Part shown: positions 10,211 through 17,848 of the stretch, piece by piece
How the letters are laid out: every line of letters starts with the position of its first letter
How positions within the stretch are numbered: the stretch's first letter is position 1
NCBI RefSeq assembly: GCF_013085465.1
Contig: NZ_CP049838.1
Span: 2,976,001 to 3,040,000, forward strand
Source of the DNA: Streptomyces asoensis
Lineage (GTDB): Bacteria; Actinomycetota; Actinomycetes; Streptomycetales; Streptomycetaceae
Direction: 5' to 3'
Length of the DNA stretch: 64,000 nucleotides
The notes under the pieces: model-generated
What the model saw: the letters and a program-made list of their open reading frames with translations, nothing else
Told to the model about the DNA's origin: nothing
The model's database searches: none
Position numbers and translations under genes: made by a program

Positions 10211-10245
10211 CAGGTGAGTGACACGTGTGACACGTGGTGCACCTG
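10211..10245. promoter_or_regulatory. candidate operator of the RND exporter gene
   Basis: The leader between the response regulator and the pump contains CAGGTG (10211-10216) and CACCTG (10240-10245) as outer inverted arms. They enclose a tandem direct repeat of GTGACACGT (10218-10226, 10227-10235) with internal palindromes ACACGTGT, CACGTG and GTGCAC. This density of symmetry in a 35-bp stretch just upstream of the chosen start is typical of a dimeric regulator's site. The protein that binds is unknown; the neighbouring response regulator is the first candidate. Confidence 0.45.
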
Positions 10246-10355
10246 TGTCAGCTGTGGCCTCTTCACCCTGGGCCATACCGGTACGGCGATCCGTACGCTC
10301 CAGGTCCATTTACTTATCCCGCGCCTACTCCGGGCGCAGTACGCAAGGGCCGGGC

Positions 10356-11039
10356 TCACTCCACCCTCGGACGTACCAGTCCCGACTCGTACGCAATCAC
10401 CACGAGCTGGGCCCGGTCGCGCGCGCCCAGCTTGGCCATGGCCCGGTTGACGTGCGTCTTCACGGTGAGCGGGCTGACCTCGAGGCGCTCGGCGATCTCG
10501 TCGTTGGAGTGGCCGCCGGCGACCTGCACGAGGACCTCGCGCTCGCGCACGGTGAGCGCGTCCAGCCGGGCGGAGCGGGCCGGGTCGTGGTCGTCGTCCA
10601 TCGCGCCGCCCTGGGCCAGGAAGCGGGCGATCAGGCCCTTGGTGGCGGTCGGCGAGAGCAGGGCCTCCCCGCCGGCGGCGACCCGTATGGCGCTCAGCAG
10701 TTCCTCCGGCTCGCTGCCCTTGCCGAGGAAACCGGAGGCGCCGGCCCGCAGCGACTGCACCACGTAGTCGTCGACCTCGAACGTCGTCAGGATGACCACC
10801 CTGACGTGCGCCAGGGAGGAATCGGCGCTGATCAGCCGGGTCGCGGCGAGACCGTCCGTGCCGGGCATGCGGATGTCCATCAGGACGACGTCGGCGCGCT
10901 GCTCCCTGGCCAGCCGGACCGCCTCGGCGCCGTCGGACGCCTCGCCGACCACCTCCATGTCGGGCTCCGAGTCGACGAGCACGCGGAACGCGCTGCGCAG
11001 CAGCGCCTGGTCGTCGGCGAGCAGGACACGGATGGTCAT
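10356..11039 (-). CDS. NarL/FixJ-family response regulator
   Basis: The 227-residue two-domain regulator has a receiver domain (1-120) with acidic pocket Asp9-Asp10, phospho-acceptor Asp55 in VVLMDIRMPG and conserved Lys in GFLGKGSEPEEL. A LuxR-type helix-turn-helix follows (about 155-220: LTVREREVLVQVAGGHSNDEIAERL). The start overlaps the kinase stop as ATGA, so the pair is translationally coupled. A likely target is the RND exporter directly downstream. Confidence 0.93.
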   Translation of the reverse strand: MTIRVLLADDQALLRSAFRVLVDSEPDMEVVGEASDGAEAVRLAREQRADVVLMDIRMPGTDGLAATRLISADSSLAHVRVVILTTFEVDDYVVQSLRAGASGFLGKGSEPEELLSAIRVAAGGEALLSPTATKGLIARFLAQGGAMDDDHDPARSARLDALTVREREVLVQVAGGHSNDEIAERLEVSPLTVKTHVNRAMAKLGARDRAQLVVIAYESGLVRPRVE

Positions 11040-12259
11040 GCGTTCTCCCCCGTGGTGGCCGTGCGGGTCTTGACCGGCAGGATCGCATGGACGCGGAAGC
11101 CGCCTCCGTAGCGGGGACCGGTGGTGAGGGTGCCGCGCAGAGCGGTGACGCGCTCGCGCATGCCGAGCAGACCGTGGCCGCCGCCGGCCGCCGGGGGCCC
11201 GTCGTCCGCGGGATGCCCGTTGTCGAGGACCGTGACCTCGATGTTCGGTCCTACGCGTACGACGCTGACCTCGGCCTTCGCCTCGGATCCCGCGTGTTTC
11301 TGGACGTTGGTGAGGGCTTCCTGGATGACCCGGTAGGCGGCCAGGTCGACGGCGGCCGGGAGCTTGGTCCCGTGGTCGGTACGGGCCACCTCGACCTGGA
11401 GGCCGGCGCTGCGGAAGGTGCCGGCCAGTTCGTCGAGCCGGTCCAGGCCGGGTGCGGGTTCGGTGGGGGCCTCGGGATCGCCGGACTGGCGCAGCAGGCC
11501 GACGGTGGCCCGCAGTTCGTTGAGCGCGGAACGGCTGGCCTCGCGGACGTGGGCGAGGGCCTCCTTGGCCTGGTCGGGCCGCTTGTCCATGACATGCGCG
11601 GCGACTCCGGCCTGGACGTTGACCAGGGCGATGTGGTGGGCGACGACGTCGTGCAGGTCGCGGGCGATGCGCAGACGCTCCTCGGCGACCCGGCGGCGGG
11701 CCTCCTCCTCCCGGGTGCGCTCCGCGCGCTCGGCGCGGTCCCGGATGGCCTGGACGACGGCCCGGCGGCTGCGTACCGCGTCACCCGCGGTGGCGCCGAT
11801 GCCCGTCCAGGCGAGGATCCCGAGGTTCTCCTGGGCGTACCAGGGCAGCGGTCCGGCGAGCATGGCCGCGCCGGTGAGGATCGTCATGGTGAGCAGACCG
11901 GCGCGCACCGTGGTGGCGCGGTCGGTGGAGGCGGCGACGGTGAACAGGGCGATCACGGCGGACATGGCGACGGGGGCCCGGGGATCGCCGGTGACGGACT
12001 CGATCACGGAGGCGGCGCCGGTGAGGGCGAGGACCGTCATGGGGGCGCTGCGGCGGAAGACGAGGGCGACGGCGGAGAGGGTCATCAGCAGCAGGCTGAG
12101 CGGGTCCGGGCTGCGGATGCGCCAGCTGACGCCGTGCCCTCCGTGCGGGTCGACGAAGGAGCCGGCCAGCATGCAGAGCAGTACGCCTGCGGCGAGCGCG
12201 GCGTCCAGGGCCAGGGGGTGGGCGTGCAGTTGGCGCTGGGCGCGGGCAAGGGAGGTCAC
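11036..12259 (-). CDS. sensor histidine kinase, NarX/DesK type
   Basis: The 407-residue membrane kinase has several hydrophobic N-terminal segments (about 15-150), then a HisKA_3 dimerisation helix with phospho-acceptor His in RIARDLHDVVAHHIALV, and an HATPase_c domain (ALTNVQKHA; VLDNGHPADD; GHGLLGMRERV). It phosphorylates the regulator encoded with a 4-nt overlap. The sensor part is made of membrane helices with no large external domain, which suggests a membrane-state or membrane-soluble signal. Confidence 0.93.
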   Translation of the reverse strand: MTSLARAQRQLHAHPLALDAALAAGVLLCMLAGSFVDPHGGHGVSWRIRSPDPLSLLLMTLSAVALVFRRSAPMTVLALTGAASVIESVTGDPRAPVAMSAVIALFTVAASTDRATTVRAGLLTMTILTGAAMLAGPLPWYAQENLGILAWTGIGATAGDAVRSRRAVVQAIRDRAERAERTREEEARRRVAEERLRIARDLHDVVAHHIALVNVQAGVAAHVMDKRPDQAKEALAHVREASRSALNELRATVGLLRQSGDPEAPTEPAPGLDRLDELAGTFRSAGLQVEVARTDHGTKLPAAVDLAAYRVIQEALTNVQKHAGSEAKAEVSVVRVGPNIEVTVLDNGHPADDGPPAAGGGHGLLGMRERVTALRGTLTTGPRYGGGFRVHAILPVKTRTATTGENA

Positions 12260-12290
12260 TTTTTAGTTACCGTCGCTTTCCGTGCCGTGG

Positions 12291-12367
12291 CGGGGGCTGC
12301 CGCCCCCGCACCCCCGCTGTCGGCCGGCCCTGAAACGGGCCTCGTCCTCAAATCGCCGGACGGGCTG
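12291..12367 (+). repeat. dispersed intergenic repeat, copy 1
   Basis: This stretch between the kinase and the pspAA gene contains GGGGGCTGCCGCCCC, an ACGGGCCTCGTCCTC core and CGCCGGACGGGCTG. The same arrangement occurs inverted at 41146-41212. I recognise it as an abundant short palindromic intergenic repeat of Streptomyces. It probably forms a stem-loop and does not encode protein. Confidence 0.6.
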
Positions 12368-12372
12368 GAAGG

Positions 12373-12651
12373 TCAGCCCGGGATCAGGCCGTCGTCGCTC
12401 AGCATCTCCCTGACCTCGTCCAGGCTCGCTTCCGGGGCCGGGAGGATCAGTTCCGAGGGTTCCAGGGCGTCGTCCGGCAGCGGGTCGCCGAGGCGGCGGA
12501 CGGCGTCCAGGAGGGCGCCGAGGGTGCGGTGGAAGCCGTCCTCGTCGCCGCTCTCCATCTCCGCGAGCAGCTCGTCGTCCAGCCTGTTCAGTTCGACGAA
12601 GTGGGAGTCGGCCAGTGTCCACTGGCCCTCCCCCATGATCCGTACGATCAT
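12373..12651 (-). CDS. pspAA: PspA-associated protein PspAA
   Basis: The 92-residue acidic protein begins MIVRIMGEGQWTLADSHFVELNRLDDEL. That matches the small PspAA domain known to accompany PspA in actinobacteria. It has no membrane segment. It lies 33 nt downstream of pspA on the same strand and is probably co-transcribed. The role is inferred from context: modulating the PspA envelope-stress response. The family name is from memory of the N-terminal signature. Confidence 0.7.
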   Translation of the reverse strand: MIVRIMGEGQWTLADSHFVELNRLDDELLAEMESGDEDGFHRTLGALLDAVRRLGDPLPDDALEPSELILPAPEASLDEVREMLSDDGLIPG

Positions 12652-12684
12652 GCGCCCTCCTCGGCTCCGGTCCCCGGCGCCGGG

Positions 12685-13482
12685 CTACTGCTTGTCGAAG
12701 CGCGGGGTGTCCTGCGGCTGCTGCTGGGACTGCGACTGGCCCGTGCCACCTTCGATGGCCTGCTGGCCGGCCGAGCTGCCTCCGGCGAGCTCGGCCTTCA
12801 TGCGCTGGAGTTCCAGCTCTACATCCGTACCACCGGAGAGCCGGTCCAGCTCGGCCTGGAGGTCGTCCTTCGCGATGCCGGTCGGGTCGTCCAGGGCGCC
12901 GGACGCCATGAGCTCGTCGAGGGCGCCCGCGCGGGCCTGGAGCTGGGCGGTCTTGTCCTCGGCGCGCTGGATGGCCAGGCCGACGTCGCCCATCTCCTCG
13001 GAGATGCCGGAGAAGGCCTCGCCGATGCGGGTCTGGGCCTGGGCGGCGGTGTAGGTGGCCTTGATGGTCTCCTTCTTCGTACGGAAGGCGTCCACCTTGG
13101 CCTGGAGGCGCTGGGCCGCGAGGGTGAGCTTCTCCTCCTCGCCCTGGAGCGTGGAGTGCTGCGTCTCGAGGTCGGTGACCTGCTGCTGGAGGGCCGCACG
13201 GCGGGAGAGCGCCTCGCGGGCGAGGTCCTCACGGCCGAGCGCGAGCGCCTTGCGGCCCTGGTCCTCCAGCTTGGAGGACTGCGACTGCAACTGGTTCAGC
13301 TGGAGTTCCAGGCGCTTGCGGGAGGTCGCGACGTCGGCGACGCCGCGGCGGACCTTCTGGAGAAGCTCCAGCTGCTTCTGGTACGAGTAGTCGAGGGTTT
13401 CGCGCGGGTCCTCGGCCCGGTCAAGGGCCTTGTTCGCCTTCGCGCGGAAGATCATCCCCATACGCTTCATGACACCGCTCAT
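12685..13482 (-). CDS. pspA: phage shock protein A / IM30 family protein
   Basis: The 265-residue protein is almost entirely helical coiled coil (about 25-220). It starts MSGVMKRMGMIFRAKANKALDRAEDP, the amphipathic membrane-binding helix typical of PspA/Vipp1, and has a Gln/Ser-rich tail. It oligomerises on stressed inner membrane to limit proton leakage. The ATG at 13482 is preferred because longer versions run into an unrelated basic stretch. Its partners pspAA (next gene) and htpX-pspAB (57-59 kb) are all in the window. Confidence 0.92.
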   Translation of the reverse strand: MSGVMKRMGMIFRAKANKALDRAEDPRETLDYSYQKQLELLQKVRRGVADVATSRKRLELQLNQLQSQSSKLEDQGRKALALGREDLAREALSRRAALQQQVTDLETQHSTLQGEEEKLTLAAQRLQAKVDAFRTKKETIKATYTAAQAQTRIGEAFSGISEEMGDVGLAIQRAEDKTAQLQARAGALDELMASGALDDPTGIAKDDLQAELDRLSGGTDVELELQRMKAELAGGSSAGQQAIEGGTGQSQSQQQPQDTPRFDKQ

Positions 13483-13779
13483 GGGCTTCGCGCGCCCCCT
13501 TCTGACGTCCAGCTCCAGCTCTGCGACAGAACCCACAGTACGGGCCCTGCATCCATTGACGCACTGTTCGGGGACGGATGCGCTCATCCCCAAGGACGAC
13601 TGACCAAGACCTTGCTCCGGCGTAGGGAGTAGGTGACCTTCAGGGTGAGCGATCGGTCACCCTGCGCCCCCTCTTTCCCGCTCCTGTCCCGGTCTGTCCC
13701 CTCTACAGACGACTGGTGTTGCCGGATCGTTCCCCTCCGGGCTGGGGTCCATGCCCGCGAGCGCTTACCCTTGGGTTTT

Positions 13780-14376
13780 GTGTTCCGTAGCCGTGCCAAG
13801 GAAGAGAAGGCCCCCGCCGACAAGGCCGTGGTGACCGACTCCATGCAGCCCCGTGACCCGCAGGCCAAGAAGGGCAGGCCCACGCCCAAGCGCAGTGAGG
13901 CCCAGTCCCAGCGCCGCAGCGTCGCCAACACCTCGACGTCCCGCAAGGACGCCGCCAAGCGTCAGCGCAGCGAGCGCCGCGCCCAGATGGACAGGCAGCG
14001 CCAGGCGCTGGCCGGCGGGGACGAGCGGTATCTGCCGGTCCGTGACAAGGGCCCCGTCCGCAAGTTCGCGCGCGACTTCATCGACTCCCGGTTCAACGTG
14101 GCGGAGTTCTTCCTGCCGATGGCCGTGGTCATCCTCGTGCTGAGCATGGTGCGGGTGGGCTCGCTCCAGACCATCGCGCTGCTGCTGTGGCTGGTCGTGA
14201 TCGTGCTGATCGTGCTGGACTCGTTCGTCACCAGCTTCCGGCTGCGCAAGCAGCTCGCCGAGCGCTTCCCCGACCAGAACCGGCGGGGCGCGGTGGCGTA
14301 CGCGCTGATGCGCTCCCTCCAGATGCGTCGGCTCCGGCTGCCCAAGCCGCAGGTCAAGCGCGGAGCACGGCCCTGA
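13780..14376 (+). CDS. DUF3043 membrane protein
   Basis: The 198-residue protein has a long basic N-terminus rich in Lys, Arg and Gln (1 to about 95), two adjacent membrane helices (FFLPMAVVILVLSMV; TIALLLWLVVIVLIVLDSF) and a basic C-terminal tail. This is the usual DUF3043 layout in actinobacteria; function is unknown. The start is GTG 13780 (MFRSRAKEEK). A TACCCT hexamer at 13767-13772 lies about 8 nt upstream, so the transcript may be leaderless. It is divergent from pspA. Confidence 0.85.
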   Translation: MFRSRAKEEKAPADKAVVTDSMQPRDPQAKKGRPTPKRSEAQSQRRSVANTSTSRKDAAKRQRSERRAQMDRQRQALAGGDERYLPVRDKGPVRKFARDFIDSRFNVAEFFLPMAVVILVLSMVRVGSLQTIALLLWLVVIVLIVLDSFVTSFRLRKQLAERFPDQNRRGAVAYALMRSLQMRRLRLPKPQVKRGARP

Positions 14377-15170
14377 GCACTGCGGCTTTCTCCGGGGGAG
14401 CGGCCGAGGCCTGGTTGAACAGGCTGGGTGGGCTGCGTGACGTCGTACGACAGGAGCTGGTGGCCCGGCAGCTCGACGAGCAGATAACGGGGCGCTACCC
14501 GGTCGGGCAGCGGCTGCGGGTGCTGGACGTGGGGATGGGCCAGGGCACGCAGGCGCTGCGGCTGGCCCGGCTCGGGCATCAGGTGACCGGGCTCGAGCGG
14601 GACGCGACGATGATCGCCGCTGCCCGGGAGGCCCTGTGCGGCGAGCCCGAGGGCATCCGGGAGCGGATGCGGATCATCGAGGGCGACGGCCGGGACACCG
14701 GGGTGCACTTCCTGCCCGGCAGTTTCGACGTGGTGCTGTGCCATGGCGTGCTCATGTACGTCGAGGAGCCGGACGCGCTGCTCGCGGGGCTGGCGCGGAT
14801 GTTGGCCCCGGGCGGGCTGCTGTCGCTGCTCGTGCGCAACGCGGACGCGCTGGCCATGCGACCGGGTCTGTCCGGCGACTGGACGGGCGCGCTCGGCGCC
14901 TTCGACACCGTCGCCTACCGCAACCGGCTGGGGCTCGACGTACGGGCGGACCGGCTGGCGACGCTGACCGGCGCGCTGGCCGGGATCGGGGCGCCGCTCC
15001 AGGCCTGGTACGGAGTGCGGGTCTTCACGGACACCGCGGCGGACGGGACGGAGATCCCGCAGGACCCGCGGCAGCGGGAGAGCCTGCTGTCCGCCGAGGA
15101 GCGGGCCGGGCGGACCGACCCCTACCGGCAGGTGGCGGCGCTGCTGCATCTGTGCGGGGTGCGCGGCTGA
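14373..15170 (+). CDS. class I SAM-dependent methyltransferase (265 aa)
   Basis: The Rossmann methyltransferase has motif I LRVLDVGMGQGTQALRLA, motif II acidic residue in VTGLERD, and motif IV region SFDVVLCHGVLMYVEEPDALL, followed by APGGLLSLLVRN. The substrate is unknown; the fold resembles the CmoM-like/Methyltransf_11 group. No ATG or GTG precedes the conserved region. The best start is CTG 14373, overlapping the stop of the DUF3043 gene, with TTG 14415 as an alternative. Overlap implies an operon with that gene. Confidence 0.82.
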   Translation: MSTAAFSGGAAEAWLNRLGGLRDVVRQELVARQLDEQITGRYPVGQRLRVLDVGMGQGTQALRLARLGHQVTGLERDATMIAAAREALCGEPEGIRERMRIIEGDGRDTGVHFLPGSFDVVLCHGVLMYVEEPDALLAGLARMLAPGGLLSLLVRNADALAMRPGLSGDWTGALGAFDTVAYRNRLGLDVRADRLATLTGALAGIGAPLQAWYGVRVFTDTAADGTEIPQDPRQRESLLSAEERAGRTDPYRQVAALLHLCGVRG

Positions 15171-15245
15171 GCCGGACCGGCGTTCTTCACTCGTCCGGGT
15201 GAGCGGTGGCCGGGGTGGCCGTGCGGCGACCACCCCGACGGAGGG

Positions 15246-15458
15246 CTACGCCTCGTTCGCGTGCAGGCTCATCGGGCCGTAGATCTCGGCGGAGTCCTCG
15301 AAGAGCCGCACCTGGTCCGCGCCGCCTTCGAGGAGGTCCTTCCACACTTCCCCGATCCAGGACTCGGCGTCCCCCTGCGTGGTGAACTCCTCGGGCTGTA
15401 CCGCTGGTTGGACCTCCGTCCCGTCGGCCTTCTCGAACCGCCACGTCCATGCCGCCAT
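15246..15458 (-). CDS. small conserved acidic protein (70 aa)
   Basis: It starts MAAWTWRFEKADGTEV at ATG 15458 with GGGAGG about 7 nt upstream. It is rich in Trp and acidic residues and ends IYGPMSLHANEA. The tidy RBS and aromatic-rich composition support a real small globular protein. It is divergent from the cobU fusion gene. The family is familiar as an actinobacterial conserved hypothetical, but I cannot name a function. Confidence 0.75.
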   Translation of the reverse strand: MAAWTWRFEKADGTEVQPAVQPEEFTTQGDAESWIGEVWKDLLEGGADQVRLFEDSAEIYGPMSLHANEA

Positions 15459-15487
15459 GTACGCCTCCCAGCTGTGACCACGTGCAG

Positions 15488-15519
15488 AGCAGAAGCCGGA
15501 TCTTGGTCCGGCTTCTGCT
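15488..15519. promoter_or_regulatory. strong hairpin in a divergent promoter region
   Basis: A perfect 13-bp stem (15488-15500 with 15507-15519) and 6-nt loop lie between two genes that point away from each other. It therefore sits in the 5' leader of one or both. It could be an attenuator or transcription block, or a palindromic operator. Confidence 0.55.
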
Positions 15520-15572
15520 GTGCAGCCTAGTCGGATGCGCAAGAGCTGGTCAGACGCGCGAAAATCAGCTCC

Positions 15573-16796
15573 GTGGAAGTCACTCTGCTCGGTACCGGTG
15601 CCCCCGCGGGACTGCCCCGCCCCGACTGCTCCTGCGCCGTGTGCGCGACCTCGCTCGGGGCTGACGCGCGGGCGGCGACCGCACTGCTCGTCGACGGCGC
15701 CCTGTTGCTCGATCTGACGCCGGGTGCGGCGTTCGCGGCCGCCCGGGCCGGGCATTCGCTGGGCGGGGTGCGGCAGGTGCTGCTGACGCATCCGCACGAC
15801 GGTCCCCCGGTGGAGGTGCCGGCCGGGCTGCCGCAGCCCGGCCGGGTGCCGGACTGGCGGGAGTCGACGCTGGTGACGGGGCATCGGGTGCGGGCGGTGG
15901 CGATGGACGCGCCCGGCACCGGGTACGCGGTGGCCGGCCCGGACGGGCAGCGGCTGCTGTATCTGCCGCCCGGCGGCGCGCCGGCCGGCCTCGAGGAGGG
16001 GTCGAAGTCCGCCGAGCGGTACGACATGGTCCTGGCGGATCTGGTGGGGCGCCCGGACGCGCTGGCGAAGCTGCGGGCGGTGGGCGCGGTGGGGCCGACG
16101 ACCGACGTGGTCGCCGTCCACCTGGACCATGACGTGCCACCGGGCGCGGAGTTGCGCCGGCGGCTCGCGGCGGCCGGGGCGCGGGCGGTGCCGGACGGCT
16201 CGACTCTGGTCGTGGGGGTGTACGAGGACGTGCCGGACGTGTCGCGGCGGACGCTGGTGCTGGGCGGGGCCCGGTCGGGGAAGTCGGTGGAGGCGGAGCG
16301 GCGGCTGGAGTCCTTCCCGGACGTGCTGTACGTCGCCACCGGCGGGACCCGGGGCGGCGACACCGAGTGGGCGTCCCGGGTCGCCGCGCACCGCGACCGC
16401 CGGCCGGGGTCGTGGCGGACCGTGGAGACCTGCGACCTCGTGCCGTTGCTGGCGCAGGACGGCGCCCCGCTGCTGATCGACTGTCTGTCGTTGTGGCTGA
16501 CGGACGTCATGGACTCCGTCGGGGCGTGGGACGACGCGCAGTGGGCGGACGGCGGCGAACGGGCGCTGCGCGCGCGGGTGGTGGAACTGGCGGAGGCGGT
16601 GCGCTCGGCCCGGCGGACCGTCGTCCTGGTCTCCAACGAGGTGGGTTCGGGGATCGTGCCGGCCACGGCGTCGGGCCGGCGGTACCGGGACGAGCTGGGG
16701 CGGCTGAACGCGGCCGTCGCCGCCGAGTGCGAGGAGGTGGTGCTGGTGGTGGCGGGCCAGGCACTGGTGTTGCGGGGTCCGGTGGCCGGCGCCTGA
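15573..16796 (+). CDS. cobU: metallo-beta-lactamase-like domain fused to CobU (cobinamide kinase/guanylyltransferase)
   Basis: The C-terminal half (about 225-407) is CobU, which phosphorylates adenosylcobinamide and transfers GMP to give AdoCbi-GDP. It has the P-loop VLGGARSGKS, GGTRGGDTEWASRVAAHRDRR with the guanylylated His, DCLSLWLTDVM and VSNEVGSGIVP. The N-terminal half (1 to about 220) resembles an MBL-fold beta-CASP-like hydrolase (MEVTLLGTGAPAGLPRPDCSCAVC), but the metal-binding HxHxDH box reads THPHDGPP, so metal binding looks degraded. Convergent with the methyltransferase (3-nt gap); cobT and cobS are nearby. Confidence 0.9.
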   Translation: MEVTLLGTGAPAGLPRPDCSCAVCATSLGADARAATALLVDGALLLDLTPGAAFAAARAGHSLGGVRQVLLTHPHDGPPVEVPAGLPQPGRVPDWRESTLVTGHRVRAVAMDAPGTGYAVAGPDGQRLLYLPPGGAPAGLEEGSKSAERYDMVLADLVGRPDALAKLRAVGAVGPTTDVVAVHLDHDVPPGAELRRRLAAAGARAVPDGSTLVVGVYEDVPDVSRRTLVLGGARSGKSVEAERRLESFPDVLYVATGGTRGGDTEWASRVAAHRDRRPGSWRTVETCDLVPLLAQDGAPLLIDCLSLWLTDVMDSVGAWDDAQWADGGERALRARVVELAEAVRSARRTVVLVSNEVGSGIVPATASGRRYRDELGRLNAAVAAECEEVVLVVAGQALVLRGPVAGA

Positions 16797-16799
16797 CGG

Positions 16800-17720
16800 T
16801 CAGTTCCTGCGCGCGATGACCTGGTACGCGTTCGAGAAGCGGGTGCGGCGCAGGGCGGGGGCCAGCAGGTGGTCGAGTACGGCGGCCAGGGCGGTCAGCG
16901 GCCGGGCCGTCCGGTGCAGCCGGGTCCTGTTCAGGTAGAGCGAGGCCGCCGTCGCCAGGTCGTGCGGGGTGTGCGGCGTCCGGCGGTCCGTCACGACGAT
17001 CTCGCAGCCCTGGGCCTCGAGTTCGGCCCGCAGGTTGGCCGGCGGGATCAGGTGGAGGTGGCGGGGCTGGTCGTAGGAGGTCCACCACTTGCCCAGCACG
17101 GCCGCGGACGCGCTGGCCGGGTCCGGGAGCTGTACGAGGAGGTGGCCGCCCGGCCGCAGGGCCGTCAGCGCCGCCGCGAGTTCCCGCCTCGGGTCCCGGA
17201 TGTGTTCCAGGTGGTGGAGCATGCTGACCACGTCGTAGCGGCCGCGCAGGCGGGACAGGACCTCCGGTGCCGTCAGCCGGCCCAGGTGGGCCTCGTCGAG
17301 CCGGCCCGCCGCTCTCGCCCACTCCACCCTCGGGGTCGGGTCCACCCCGTCGAACGCCGTGTAGGCGAACAGCTCCTTCGCCGCCGCCGGGAAGGACGCG
17401 TCCCCCGTACCCACGTCCAGCCAGCTCTCCGGCTCGGGGAAGGGCAGCATCGACCGGGCCGTCGCCCTGAGGTGCCCGCGGTCGGACCGCTCCTCGCCCT
17501 CGGCGCCGTACAGCGCCAGCCCCTCGGCGGTCAGGCGGGGGTTCTGGAAGGCGTGCGCGCAGTCCAGGCACTCGTCGACCACGAAGGTGCCCGGCCTGCG
17601 GTGGCGCAGGTCCGGTGCGCGCAGCCGGGTGCGCAGGCGCTTCGAGCCGCACCAGGGGCAGTCGTCGCGGCGCGGCTCGTGGACGGGCCTGGGGGGCATG
17701 AGCGGCTCCGGGGATGGCAT
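16800..17720 (-). CDS. class I methyltransferase with N-terminal zinc ribbon
   Basis: The 306-residue protein starts with a probable zinc ribbon, CPWCGSKRLR and CLDCAHAFQNPR (about residues 18-65). A SAM-binding domain follows with SWLDVGTGDASFPA, FDGVDPTPR, YDVVSMLHHLEHIRDP and LRPGGHLLVQLPDP. This composition is typical of methyltransferases acting on sugar or lipid-linked substrates. The substrate is unknown. ATG 17720 (MPSPEPL) is preferred over 17789, whose extension reads through divergent promoter sequence; ATG 17699 is also possible. Confidence 0.85.
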   Translation of the reverse strand: MPSPEPLMPPRPVHEPRRDDCPWCGSKRLRTRLRAPDLRHRRPGTFVVDECLDCAHAFQNPRLTAEGLALYGAEGEERSDRGHLRATARSMLPFPEPESWLDVGTGDASFPAAAKELFAYTAFDGVDPTPRVEWARAAGRLDEAHLGRLTAPEVLSRLRGRYDVVSMLHHLEHIRDPRRELAAALTALRPGGHLLVQLPDPASASAAVLGKWWTSYDQPRHLHLIPPANLRAELEAQGCEIVVTDRRTPHTPHDLATAASLYLNRTRLHRTARPLTALAAVLDHLLAPALRRTRFSNAYQVIARRN

Positions 17721-17848
17721 CGAGAGCGAACGACAATTAGCGGCAAAACGGAACGTATGGGATACCGATCTTGGGCGCAATGACGTCACGCGGGTGTGGT
17801 GGCGATGTGGCGCGGAACTGTTCGATCGGTGCCGGTACTGTTCGGCGA

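Noticed and set aside
7058..10309. longer N-terminus for the RND transporter (start 10309)
   Set aside because: The added 49 residues are polar and family-atypical and would include the palindromic operator region.
4772..10450. 1892-residue plus-strand open frame
   Set aside because: It is the antisense of the kinase and RND transporter genes. Its Arg/Gly/Asp-rich composition is typical of GC-rich shadow frames.
15459..15572. possible cobalamin riboswitch before the cobU fusion; also checked at 22392-22458 before cobS
   Set aside because: The gaps are too short and no B12-box-like sequence was seen; only a simple hairpin is present.
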